Below, in pieces: positions 1 to 5,862 of a stretch of 7,965 nucleotides of DNA. Made by a program: the position numbers and the translations under genes. The stretch spans positions 1 through 7,965 of the forward strand of contig CAZRFK010000078.1 of the NCBI GenBank assembly GCA_964599275.1, written 5' to 3'. The stretch is from PUMD01 sp964599275 (lineage in GTDB: Bacteria > Bacillota > Sulfobacillia > SLMV01). A model generated the notes under the pieces. It made no database searches, was not told the origin of the DNA, and saw nothing but the letters and a program-made list of their open reading frames with translations. Each line of letters opens with the position of its first letter. The first letter of the stretch is position 1.

Positions 1-27
1 GCCTGTAAGTAAAACTGCTCGCATCAT
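1..27 (-). CDS. 5' end of a gene running off the left edge (function unknown)
   Basis: Only the first nine codons are visible, reading M-M-R-A-V-L-L-T-G from tandem ATG codons at 27-25 and 24-22 on the minus strand. An AAAGGA ribosome binding site lies 6 bases upstream of the first ATG, and a promoter-like pair lies at 107-135. A hydrophobic strand ending in Gly right after the start resembles the first beta strand of a Rossmann-type nucleotide-binding fold, as in sugar-nucleotide enzymes or dehydrogenases. Nine residues cannot establish that, so no function is assigned. The gene is oriented like the 265-1158 gene upstream of it and could be its operon neighbour or have its own promoter. Confidence 0.5.
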
Positions 28-106
28 ATGACATCCTTTCCGGGTTGAGCATTTCGTCACGCTCCCAACAGAATCCCTGAAAACCTTTCCATCAGCACAT
101 TGTAGT

Positions 107-135
107 AGTATATAATATTCTGAGACAGGTGCCAA
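107..135 (-). promoter_or_regulatory. Sigma-70/sigma-A-type promoter for the left-edge gene
   Basis: On the minus strand, TTGGCA (135-130) is followed after 17 bases by TATACT (112-107). Both are 4-5/6 matches to the housekeeping consensus at the ideal spacing. Transcription would start near position 100, giving a leader of roughly 70 bases before the start codon at 27. The rest of the 28-264 gap holds no convincing gene or terminator. Confidence 0.4.
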
Positions 136-264
136 CCATCGACCGCAAAACGCGAAAAAAGACTCCCCGCCCCCAAGCATCGTCAAACACTGTCAAACCC
201 AATATCTCCTTCGGTTGAAAACAGCAAAAACCCAGCATGATTCGCAACTCAACACGAAATCGCT

Positions 265-1158
265 TCAGGGGATGCTGAATCGATATTCTGCCACACTATC
301 ATCCCTCAGTACAACGACCAGCTCAATGTACTGAACCTCAGATTCCAGATCGGATGATATAGAGGCCTCCCATCTTTCTTCTGAACGCTCCATGTCAACC
401 CGTGCAAGCTCAACTTTATCCCCATAAGCAAAAACTGCAGCCGAAGATATCCCGGGGATTTCACCCTCCCTCAACCCTCGGTGCCAAAGTTCAACAAGAA
501 ATTCATTATCTTCCTTTTTGCGCCTGATGTCTGCAACCAAGACACCAGAGACTTTTGAAAACTTTGATTGTGACAGGGCAAGCGTCTTTATGTCGCTTGC
601 CGTATACTGTTCACCATCATCTGAGTAAATTTTATATTTTACCGATGCCTGCTGTTCAGAGCCACCTTCGGCGGCAACTCTCTGCTCATTCACCGGTCCA
701 TCCTCAGAAACGTAAGTAATCATAAACGGCGGGGCCTCAGGCAGAGCTGATACACTTAGCAGCGCTTCAAAGGAAAGAGTCGACTGCTGTTTTATCTCGG
801 CCTCCCGCCATTCACCATCGTGCAGCTGATACAAAAGACCAACCTCAGCATCCGTGGACAGCTCTCGAAAAGTCCAGTTTAATTTCAATTTTGCTTCTCC
901 ATTATCTTCTGGCCAACGAGCCACCTCCACCACTGGTGGTGAATGCCAACGCTCCGCATCTTCCTGCCCGGTCAATCGCCTGTCCACATTGCTTATCCTG
1001 CTCTGTATTGAATGCATCTGTGATGTAAACAGGCTATTCAAATGCTCTGTCTTTTCCCTTAAACCATGCATCTGCACAACAATGTATATATTGAACAGTA
1101 TGCTGAGCGCTATCAAACTGATGAGTACCATGTTTGAAGTATGTTTTCTCTGATCCAC
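265..1158 (-). CDS. Membrane-anchored protein of unknown function with coiled-coil stalk
   Basis: This 297-residue protein belongs to no family I recognise. Residues 1-9 are short, polar and basic. They are followed by one strongly hydrophobic segment at about 10-30, which should act as an uncleaved N-terminal signal anchor because there is no clear signal peptidase site. Residues about 31-68 are charged and helix-like with heptad-style spacing (Leu40, Leu43, Met48, Ile51, Ile55, Val58, Leu62), consistent with a short coiled coil. From about 75 to the end the protein is acidic and rich in alternating hydrophobic residues, suggesting one or two beta-sandwich-like extracytoplasmic domains (about 75-165 and 170-297). 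No catalytic motif, cysteine pair or lipobox is visible. The start is GTG at 1158, preceded by GAGG a few bases away; the first ATG, at codon 10, has no ribosome binding site and would remove the basic N-terminus. It probably ends with its own leader, since a 177-base gap with a palindrome separates it from the racemase. Confidence 0.8.
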   Translation of the reverse strand: MDQRKHTSNMVLISLIALSILFNIYIVVQMHGLREKTEHLNSLFTSQMHSIQSRISNVDRRLTGQEDAERWHSPPVVEVARWPEDNGEAKLKLNWTFRELSTDAEVGLLYQLHDGEWREAEIKQQSTLSFEALLSVSALPEAPPFMITYVSEDGPVNEQRVAAEGGSEQQASVKYKIYSDDGEQYTASDIKTLALSQSKFSKVSGVLVADIRRKKEDNEFLVELWHRGLREGEIPGISSAAVFAYGDKVELARVDMERSEERWEASISSDLESEVQYIELVVVLRDDSVAEYRFSIP

Positions 1159-1191
1159 AAATCCTCACACCTTTCTCAACAAAATTGTCCC

Positions 1192-1210
1192 GGATAGATT
1201 ACATCTATCC
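1192..1210. promoter_or_regulatory. Perfect 8-3-8 palindrome upstream of the 265-1158 gene
   Basis: GGATAGAT and ATCTATCC flank a 3-base spacer, giving a 19-base perfect dyad that begins 34 bases upstream of the GTG start at 1158. It lies just downstream of a weak -10-like TAAGAT (1222-1217, minus strand), so it could be a repressor operator near the transcription start or a hairpin in the mRNA leader. It has no adjacent T-run on either strand, which argues against a terminator. No promoter -35 box is convincing here. Confidence 0.4.
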
Positions 1211-1267
1211 AGCGCTATCTTACTAAAGTATTGACGTATTATTTCACATTTGGTTCCCAGCCATCGG

Positions 1268-1308
1268 AAAAAATAACAACATGAATTCAGTAATAAACAT
1301 CGGTTGTT
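1268..1308 (-). terminator. Weak hairpin plus T-run downstream of the alanine racemase gene
   Basis: On the minus strand, AACAAC (1308-1303), a 2-base bulge and ATG (1300-1298) can pair with CAT-GTTGTT (1283-1275). Six T residues follow at 1273-1268 after a single A. The arms are AT-rich, the bulge weakens the stem and the loop is 14 bases, so this is a modest intrinsic terminator at best. Its position, 28 to 68 bases beyond the racemase stop codon, fits that role. Confidence 0.35.
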
Positions 1309-1335
1309 TCATATGAAAGGATAAGAGAGTGTACG

Positions 1336-2592
1336 TTATGAAAGGTCTTCTGCTGAGGATGCTTCCCGGCGAAATCTTATGTGGCCAGAAGCTGGTCTGA
1401 CTTGATGAAATGAGCCACCTTTAACATAGAGTCGGGGAATACTCCTTCTCACCAATGTGGGTTTACAGTGCAAATAAGCTGCACTGCCGATCTGCACAGA
1501 ATCTACCGCGCTGACGTCGACAAACACCTGCTGCATGGAAACCTGTCCAATAACTGGACAAACATGTTGACCGATTTGAACTGAACCATTCGGTGTTCGG
1601 AATATTTTCTTACCAATAAATGTTGTCCCGATTAACTTTCTGAGCATTTCTTTGAACAGGTTGCGCCATGTAAACATAGATTTACGGACCGTAAGCCCCC
1701 ATCCATCCGTAAAACCAACCGATATCACTGCTACCTTCATCGGATGAGGAGCAGTAAACTCAGCACCATATCCCACGCTCTCCCCTCGTTGCAGTTCATG
1801 GAGCATTGTCACACGACCAAACATTTTAAAAGCAGGCCTGAATCCTACTTCTCGCTGAAGCTCGGGAAGAACCTCCATACCATAAATCAGATTACCTACT
1901 CGAACCATATCCATGGCCATGTCGGGGAAAGCCAACAAGGCAGCACTCTTGGCAGCATGAAGGTACTCAAATTTATAGCCGGTCTGAGCTAATTTCTCAA
2001 CTGTTGAGTTAAACCGCTGCCACTGCTTCTGGGCAGTTGGATCATTGGGACCAGACACCTTTATCAGATGTGTGCAAGCCCCTTCCCACCTGATTGAAGG
2101 CAATGAACCAACTCGCTCCATAAAGTCAAGGGCGTCTTCAAAATCTACTCCAAAACGGTTTAACCCCGTATTAATCTTCAAATGAACTGGGAGTTGGATG
2201 TTATTCAACTGGGCAAAGTAAGATAAAGCCTCTGCCACTTCGCGCCGGAAAACAAAAGGGGTGAAATCATGCTCAACTACCAGCTCAGACTGCTCAGGGC
2301 TGATCCCCCCCATCACCAGAATAGGCGATGTAATTCCAGCGTGACGCAGCTGCACTCCTTCTGCAACGGTGCTGACCGCCACATCGGTAGCCCCGTTTTC
2401 CAGGGCGGTCCTGGCTACCTGAACAGCTCCATGACCATATCCGTCAGCTTTGACAACAACTGCAAAACGTGTCCTTGGCTTGAGCAAAGAGCAGATATTG
2501 CGAGTGTTTTCGGCTATGGCATCCAGATCAATCTCAGCCCAAACATCTCCCATTCCTGCAGGTAGTTCTACAGACGGTTGATACACTGACAA
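1336..2592 (-). CDS. alr: Alanine racemase, divergent form with an inserted segment
   Basis: This is a PLP-dependent racemase of the fold III alanine racemase family, cytoplasmic, normally interconverting L- and D-alanine for peptidoglycan. Numbering is from TTG at 2592 (418 residues). The PLP lysine is K48 in VVVKADGYGHG. K139 and R146 (HLKINTGLNRFG) match Lys129 and Arg136 of the Geobacillus enzyme. S216, R231 (MVRVG) and the second catalytic base Y275 (SVGYGAEF) are present. Three usually conserved positions differ: Asn203 is K215 (HAAKSAA), Asp313 of the CMDQ motif is Gln354 (SMQQ), and the gate residue Tyr354 aligns with Arg383. Between GFTDGW and GQVSM there are 50 residues instead of 19, a basic and hydrophobic insertion. 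TTG 2592 is preferred because GAGGGG (2606-2601) lies 8 bases ahead of it; GTG at 2601 has no spacer, and ATG at 2553 begins just before the WAEIDL core. The gene is divergent from the carboxypeptidase. Family membership is certain; substrate is not. Confidence 0.9.
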   Translation of the reverse strand: MSVYQPSVELPAGMGDVWAEIDLDAIAENTRNICSLLKPRTRFAVVVKADGYGHGAVQVARTALENGATDVAVSTVAEGVQLRHAGITSPILVMGGISPEQSELVVEHDFTPFVFRREVAEALSYFAQLNNIQLPVHLKINTGLNRFGVDFEDALDFMERVGSLPSIRWEGACTHLIKVSGPNDPTAQKQWQRFNSTVEKLAQTGYKFEYLHAAKSAALLAFPDMAMDMVRVGNLIYGMEVLPELQREVGFRPAFKMFGRVTMLHELQRGESVGYGAEFTAPHPMKVAVISVGFTDGWGLTVRKSMFTWRNLFKEMLRKLIGTTFIGKKIFRTPNGSVQIGQHVCPVIGQVSMQQVFVDVSAVDSVQIGSAAYLHCKPTLVRRSIPRLYVKGGSFHQVRPASGHIRFRREASSAEDLS

Positions 2593-2621
2593 AACAGTCA
2601 CCCCTCACAATCTCTGAACCC

Positions 2622-2650
2622 ATATTAATTGTGCTCTGCGAGTTTCAAAA
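2622..2650 (-). promoter_or_regulatory. Possible promoter of the alanine racemase gene
   Basis: On the minus strand, TAATAT (2627-2622) is a good -10 match. TTTTGA (2650-2645) lies 17 bases upstream as a poor -35; the better hexamer TTGAAA (2648-2643) would leave only a 15-base spacer. It lies 30 bases upstream of the proposed start codon, giving a short leader containing the GAGGGG ribosome binding site. I found no comparably convincing promoter for the divergent carboxypeptidase in 2602-2814. Confidence 0.25.
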
Positions 2651-2814
2651 CCATCATGCACAACATTTATATCATAGATTCACCAGGTTAAACAGACAAC
2701 ACCTTTTTCGTGACAAAAACTTCCGAAGGAGAAAAGGTTGCAGCAGGCTTTTATCTGTCTGGAGAGAAAGGTTTAACTAGATGACGTTGCACCTGTTATT
2801 GGAAAGGTTGATCA

Positions 2815-4332
2815 TTGGTGAAATCACCACCAGAATATCAGCAGTTGGTTCAGTACATGGAGGAAGTAGTAGATCTCAACAATCTGGCAGCCCTTGCCTC
2901 ATGGGATAGACAAACCAATATGCCTCCTGCTGGAGCAAATGCTCGCAAACGACAGTTAACTACACTGCGATCTTTAATTCATGAAAAAATGACTGCCCCC
3001 GGGCTGGGCGAAATTCTGGATTCACTGCAGAAGTGGGAGAAAAAGATTCCTTATGAATCTGAACAAGCAGCCACAATCAGAGTTGCACGTCGGGATTATC
3101 AAGAGGCCGCAAGCATACCACCTGAGCTCATCAGGGAAAAAAGTGTGGCTTCTGCAGAAGGGTTCGAGGCATGGATACAAGCCCGCCAGGAGGGAGATTT
3201 CTCCCTGTTTCTGCCCTCTTTACGACGTAACCATGCAATATCAAAAAAGATAGCTCTGGCGCTGAAACCAGACTCCAATCCGCTTGACACAAGAATCGAC
3301 CTTCGCGAACCAGGCTTCACAGCTGAAGAAATTGAAATCATATTTACTGAATTGAAAAACCAACTTGTGAGGTTGCTCGAGCAAATATCTACCGATTATG
3401 ATTGTGTAGACGATTCAGTTCTGCACCAGCACTACCCTGCAGATCTACAATGGGAAACAACCCTTAGGGCAGTGAGATCTATAGGGTTCGACCCCGACAA
3501 AAGGGGACGTCAGGATAAATCAGTTCATCCCTTTACCACTTCCTTCTCCCCGGATGATGTTCGAATCACAACAAGGATTAAAGAAGACAACCTTGCTGCT
3601 GCCTTTTTTGCATCTATGCATGAAGCTGGACACGGCTCCTATGAACAAGGCCTCCCTTGTAAATTTGGTCGATCCGTGCTCGGAGACGGGGCATCAGGAG
3701 GAATGCACGAATCACAATCCAGACTGTGGGAAAACCTGGTCGGTCGGTCGCGACAGTTCTGGCAGTTTTTCTATCCACAGATGCGGGAATTGTTCCCCCG
3801 TCAAACTGAAGGGGTAGAGATGAATGATTTTTATCTGGCAGTTAATAAGGTGAACCCCTCCCTCATAAGGGTTGAAGCAGACGAAGTAACTTACAATCTG
3901 CACATCATTATCCGCTTTGAACTCGAAAAGGAAGTCTATGATGGAGAGCTGGATCTTGCAGATCTACCGCAAGCATGGAATCAAAAGTATCATGACTATC
4001 TGGGCATAGCTCCTGAGAGTCCAGTAGATGGTGTTTTGCAGGATATACACTGGTCTGGAGGTTTCGGAGCATCATTTGTCAGCTACACTCTCGGCAATAT
4101 TATCTCAGTACAGCTGTTTGAGGCTGCATCGGATGAAATTTCAGGTATGAAGGATGATTTCACCAGGGGTAATTTTGCACCGCTTCTGCAGTGGATGCAG
4201 GAGAATATCCATAACAACGGAAGAAAATTCAAACCCAAGGAACTGGTGCGCCGGGCCACAGGACAAACTTTCAGCCTAGACCCCTATCTCTCATACATCA
4301 AAAATAAATTTACAGATATCTATAACCTGTAA
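2815..4332 (+). CDS. M32 family metallocarboxypeptidase (Taq carboxypeptidase type)
   Basis: This is a zinc- or cobalt-dependent carboxypeptidase of MEROPS family M32, which removes C-terminal residues from peptides, probably in the cytoplasm since no signal peptide is present. At 505 residues it has the usual full length. Visible family signatures are HPFT at 238-241, a D-x-RITTR-like segment (DVRITTR) at 248-254, the zinc-binding HEAGH at 269-273 with the catalytic Glu270, and the third metal ligand Glu299 in HESQSRLWEN (298-307). Also present are IRVEADEVTYNLHI (351-364) and a QDIHWSGG-FG segment ending in YTLGN (409-428). The last has AS-FVS where many members have Y-FPT. The N-terminal helix and the ASWDRQTNMPP segment (28-38) match the family's cap region. 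GGAAAGG at 2801-2807 supports either TTG 2815 (7-base spacing) or the adjacent GTG 2818 (10-base spacing); a stop codon at 2809 rules out anything earlier in frame. It is a single-gene unit closed by the hairpin at 4340-4373. Confidence 0.96.
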   Translation: MVKSPPEYQQLVQYMEEVVDLNNLAALASWDRQTNMPPAGANARKRQLTTLRSLIHEKMTAPGLGEILDSLQKWEKKIPYESEQAATIRVARRDYQEAASIPPELIREKSVASAEGFEAWIQARQEGDFSLFLPSLRRNHAISKKIALALKPDSNPLDTRIDLREPGFTAEEIEIIFTELKNQLVRLLEQISTDYDCVDDSVLHQHYPADLQWETTLRAVRSIGFDPDKRGRQDKSVHPFTTSFSPDDVRITTRIKEDNLAAAFFASMHEAGHGSYEQGLPCKFGRSVLGDGASGGMHESQSRLWENLVGRSRQFWQFFYPQMRELFPRQTEGVEMNDFYLAVNKVNPSLIRVEADEVTYNLHIIIRFELEKEVYDGELDLADLPQAWNQKYHDYLGIAPESPVDGVLQDIHWSGGFGASFVSYTLGNIISVQLFEAASDEISGMKDDFTRGNFAPLLQWMQENIHNNGRKFKPKELVRRATGQTFSLDPYLSYIKNKFTDIYNL

Positions 4333-4339
4333 AAAGACT

Positions 4340-4373
4340 GCGGCTCCCGTCGTTTCTGTGCAATGGGAGCCGC
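4340..4373. terminator. Hairpin between convergent genes, likely terminator for the minus strand and possibly both
   Basis: GCGGCTCCC (4340-4348) and GGGAGCCGC (4365-4373) form a perfect GC-rich 9-base stem with a 16-base loop. It lies 7 bases after the carboxypeptidase stop and 21 bases beyond the glycosyltransferase stop. Reading the minus strand, the stem is followed by AGTC and five T residues (4335-4331), a proper intrinsic terminator for the glycosyltransferase. On the plus strand the following bases lack a T-run, so termination of the carboxypeptidase mRNA there would be less efficient. Confidence 0.75.
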
Positions 4374-4394
4374 TCACTGAAAATCATACCATAC

Positions 4395-5120
4395 TCAAGC
4401 CCGTCGACCTGCAGTCTGCCTGTTTTCACTCATCAAATCCCAGCACAGCTGGTCGCATCTTAACTCTGCTGCCCGTCGCTGATAAGTTGCGTAGGTAGCA
4501 AGAGCTTCCTTGTACATTTTGATGCGAGCATAAAACCCCAATACCGGGCCAAACTTTTCCTCTTTAAGATGATGGCTTACACCTTTCCAGGGCACGGATA
4601 CAAAAGGTATTCCCAGTCCATAAGCAAATCGATTCAGAAACACTTCAATACCGAAGCGAGTCCATGATATATCCGGCAACAGATCAGTGAACTGACGGGT
4701 CAGAGCACGTTGTCCATTCAATATCGCAAACCATTTTTGCTGCAGATCAACAGGTGATCGACCTTCAATGAACTGTGCTATTGCCATACCCGATTCCGGG
4801 GATTCTATGAGCGGATCTATTAGACTCTGCAGGTGGCCTCTGGTCATCCCTGTCAAATCTGCATCCAGAAATACTACTAAATCAAAATTCCCAGCATGCT
4901 GTAGACCAGTTTGAATCGCGGCCCCTTTGCCCAGATTTTTTTCATGCCTTATCATCTGTACCGGGTATGGTTTAATTTTGTGAGCGGTGTCATCCGTAGA
5001 ACCGTCATCAACAACGACTACACGTGAAAACATCTCACTTTGACAGACCAAGTCCAACACAGTGGAGATCCTGGGAGCCTCGCAGTATGCTGGTATTATA
5101 GCTGCTATCTTTTTATCCAT
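4395..5120 (-). CDS. Family 2 glycosyltransferase (GT-A fold), cytoplasmic, substrate unknown
   Basis: This transfers a sugar from a nucleotide- or lipid-linked donor; the acceptor cannot be read from the sequence. Counting 241 residues from ATG 5120, AAIIPAYCEA (6-15) is the first Rossmann strand, VVDDGSTDDT (37-46) binds the nucleotide, RHEKNLGKGAAIQTG (58-72) follows, and FLDADLTG (84-91) carries the metal-binding D-x-D (Asp86, Asp88). RFGIEVFLNR (155-164) is near the expected acceptor-side acidic residue, and GVSHHLKEEKFG (180-191) is a conserved C-terminal loop seen in dolichyl-phosphate-mannose-synthase-like members. No transmembrane segment is visible, so a peripheral membrane role is likely. 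The reading frame stays open 42 codons further to 5246, but that extension is AT-rich and family-unlike, while ATG 5120 has a strong ribosome binding site 8 bases ahead. It is divergent from the CGGC gene and convergent with the carboxypeptidase. Confidence 0.9.
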   Translation of the reverse strand: MDKKIAAIIPAYCEAPRISTVLDLVCQSEMFSRVVVVDDGSTDDTAHKIKPYPVQMIRHEKNLGKGAAIQTGLQHAGNFDLVVFLDADLTGMTRGHLQSLIDPLIESPESGMAIAQFIEGRSPVDLQQKWFAILNGQRALTRQFTDLLPDISWTRFGIEVFLNRFAYGLGIPFVSVPWKGVSHHLKEEKFGPVLGFYARIKMYKEALATYATYQRRAAELRCDQLCWDLMSENRQTAGRRA

Positions 5121-5128
5121 TGTTGATT

Positions 5129-5139
5129 CTCCCCTCCCC
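5129..5139 (-). promoter_or_regulatory. Ribosome binding site fixing the glycosyltransferase start at 5120
   Basis: On the minus strand GGGGAGGGGAG lies 8 bases before the ATG at 5120. It is the only strong anti-Shine-Dalgarno match in this frame and excludes the longer start at 5246. Confidence 0.8.
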
Positions 5140-5143
5140 AATT

Positions 5144-5165
5144 TCAAATAAATATTGTTATTTGA
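5144..5165. promoter_or_regulatory. Inverted repeat upstream of the glycosyltransferase, possible operator
   Basis: TCAAATAA (5144-5151) and TTATTTGA (5158-5165) form a perfect 8-base dyad with a 6-base spacer, 24 bases upstream of the ATG at 5120. It overlaps a weak minus-strand promoter candidate, TTGTTC-17-TATTTA. The half-site TCAAATA is the one found in the CadC (ArsR/SmtB family) operator, but there the halves are separated by only 2 bases, so the resemblance is partial and could be chance in AT-rich DNA. AATATTG and CAATAT copies nearby (5151-5157, 5175-5180, 5188-5195) add further short symmetry. Confidence 0.35.
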
Positions 5166-5244
5166 GTGCTTGAACAATATATTTATGCAATATTGTATCT
5201 GATATCGTATGTTGCAGTCTATGGTTAAGAGGGGTATTTGTGCC

Positions 5245-5352
5245 ATGAAACAACAAGGATTTCACGTTTCGCCAGTTAGACATAAAATTCGATGCAGGAT
5301 TTTCCCTGGTTTACAAGAACCCCAATTGATAAAACAATTAAAATTGTTCTAG
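5245..5352 (+). CDS. Possible small ORF (35 residues) ahead of the CGGC gene
   Basis: An ATG at 5245 opens a 35-codon frame ending in TAG at 5350-5352. AGAGGGG (5228-5234) lies 10 bases upstream as a plausible ribosome binding site, and an in-frame ATG at 5221 lacks one. The product would be basic (several Lys, Arg and His) and resembles nothing I know. The stop codon overlaps the AGGAGG ribosome binding site of the CGGC gene, so if translated it could couple to that gene or act as a leader peptide. It could equally be chance; there is no clear promoter for it. Confidence 0.2.
   Translation: MKQQGFHVSPVRHKIRCRIFPGLQEPQLIKQLKLF
5333..5348. promoter_or_regulatory. 7-2-7 palindrome immediately before the CGGC gene ribosome binding site
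   Basis: AACAATT and AATTGTT flank AA to make a perfect 16-base dyad ending 2 bases before AGGAGG (5351-5356) and 16 bases before the ATG at 5365. A promoter-like pair, TTTACA (5310-5315) with AACAAT (5333-5338) at 17-base spacing, places the dyad across the -10 and start region, which is the expected position for a repressor operator. As RNA it could form only a weak hairpin. Confidence 0.4.
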
Positions 5353-5364
5353 GAGGTCAAATAG

Positions 5365-5679
5365 ATGAAAGTAGGAATTATTCGATGCGACCGAGTCAGT
5401 GAAAGTTGTCCTGCCGCTGGATGTCTTTCAGCAGTACGCGAAAAGACTGGGCAATTTGAAGAATATTCGGAAGCCCAGCTGGTAGGTCTGGATACCTGCG
5501 GAGGTTGCAATCGTGGAAAAGCTGATATAGTCGTAGAAAAAGCTGAAAAACTCAAGGAATTGGGCGCTGAAGCCATACACCTGGGTAACTGTCTGGTCAG
5601 CCCCTGTCCCTACAAAGATACTTTCGCTGAAGGCATCGAAAATGAAGTAGCAGTAAAAGTATTGGAAGGCACCCATTAA
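5365..5679 (+). CDS. CGGC-domain protein, small cysteine-rich
   Basis: This 104-residue soluble protein carries the CGGC domain (Pfam CGGC), widespread in anaerobic bacteria and archaea and proposed, but not shown, to bind metal. Visible features are KVGIIRC with Cys8 at the N-terminus, SESCPAAGC (Cys15 and Cys20), the name-giving CGGC at 45-48 (Cys45, Cys48) after a hydrophobic strand, Cys76 and Cys81 in NCLVSPCPY, and the terminal EGTH. Seven cysteines in 104 residues would suit a metal or Fe-S site or a redox role; no partner is evident. The segment between Cys76 and Cys81 looks shorter than I recall for typical members. The AGGAGG ribosome binding site lies 8 bases before the ATG. It is transcribed alone: a dyad overlaps its start region and a strong terminator follows within 20 bases. 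Its plus-strand neighbour is a metal-efflux ATPase, which is suggestive of a metal connection but not proof. Confidence 0.9.
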   Translation: MKVGIIRCDRVSESCPAAGCLSAVREKTGQFEEYSEAQLVGLDTCGGCNRGKADIVVEKAEKLKELGAEAIHLGNCLVSPCPYKDTFAEGIENEVAVKVLEGTH

Positions 5680-5697
5680 CATCACTGTCTTCTGGTC

Positions 5698-5737
5698 AGC
5701 CGAAACCAGCTGACAGCTGGTTTCGGCTATTTTAGTT
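5698..5737 (+). terminator. Strong intrinsic terminator after the CGGC gene
   Basis: AGCCGAAACCAGCTG (5698-5712) and its exact complement (5714-5728) give a 15-base arm dyad, forming a 13-base stem with a 5-base loop in practice. It is followed by ATTTTAGTTTTA. It starts 19 bases after the stop codon at 5677-5679 and isolates the CGGC gene from the ATPase gene. In reverse it has no comparable T-run. Confidence 0.93.
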
Positions 5738-5778
5738 TTATCCCCCTCTCAGCAACCCCCTGATTACTGAACTATCCC

Positions 5779-5807
5779 TTGACTGAGAAAATCCATCCTA
5801 GTACTCT
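5779..5807 (+). promoter_or_regulatory. Sigma-70/sigma-A-type promoter for the P-type ATPase
   Basis: TTGACT (5779-5784) and TACTCT (5802-5807) are separated by 17 bases, a near-consensus -35 and a fair -10. Transcription would start around 5813, about 50 bases ahead of the ATG at 5863. The spacer has the normal length, unlike the 19-20 bases of MerR-family metal promoters, which argues against MerR/ZntR-type control. Confidence 0.6.
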
Positions 5808-5815
5808 ATCTATGG

Positions 5816-5839
5816 ACATTTCGATACTCATTCAAATGT
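5816..5839. promoter_or_regulatory. Imperfect dyad at the ATPase transcription start, possible metal-repressor operator
   Basis: ACATTT (5816-5821) and AAATGT (5834-5839) are exact inverted copies 12 bases apart, and the nine-base arms match at 7 of 9 positions. The element sits just downstream of the -10 box, at about +3 to +26, where ArsR/SmtB-family repressors commonly bind imperfect dyads of about 26 bases. The right arm includes TCAAATG, similar to CadC half-sites. No regulator gene is present in the window. Confidence 0.35.
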
Positions 5840-5862
5840 ATTATGTGTAGGGGAGGCAACAC

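Noticed and set aside
119..135. Sigma-54 promoter (TTGGCAC start of a -24 box)
   Set aside because: No TTGC-type -12 element occurs at the required distance; the sigma-70-type reading with TATACT fits better.
57..176. Minus-strand 39-codon frame with a TTG start in the left intergenic region
   Set aside because: The translation looks mildly protein-like, but there is no ribosome binding site and the frame overlaps the promoter of the left-edge gene.
854..1153. Plus-strand open frame of 99 codons
   Set aside because: Antisense to the membrane-anchored protein gene, with no ribosome binding site and a composition that mirrors the real gene.
1307..1318. Twelve-base palindrome TTTCATATGAAA just beyond the racemase stop
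   Set aside because: Short and AT-rich; too weak for a terminator stem and with no context suggesting an operator, so not listed as a feature.
1744..2565. Plus-strand open frames inside the racemase gene (1744-1992 and 2269-2565)
   Set aside because: Both lie opposite clearly conserved racemase motifs and lack start signals.
5121..5246. N-terminal extension of the glycosyltransferase to 283 residues
   Set aside because: The extra 42 codons are AT-rich, contain the regulatory-looking inverted repeat and match nothing in the family. ATG 5120 has a strong ribosome binding site and begins exactly before the first conserved strand.
5779..5807. MerR-type metal-responsive promoter for the ATPase
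   Set aside because: The spacer is 17 rather than 19-20 bases and contains no clear dyad.
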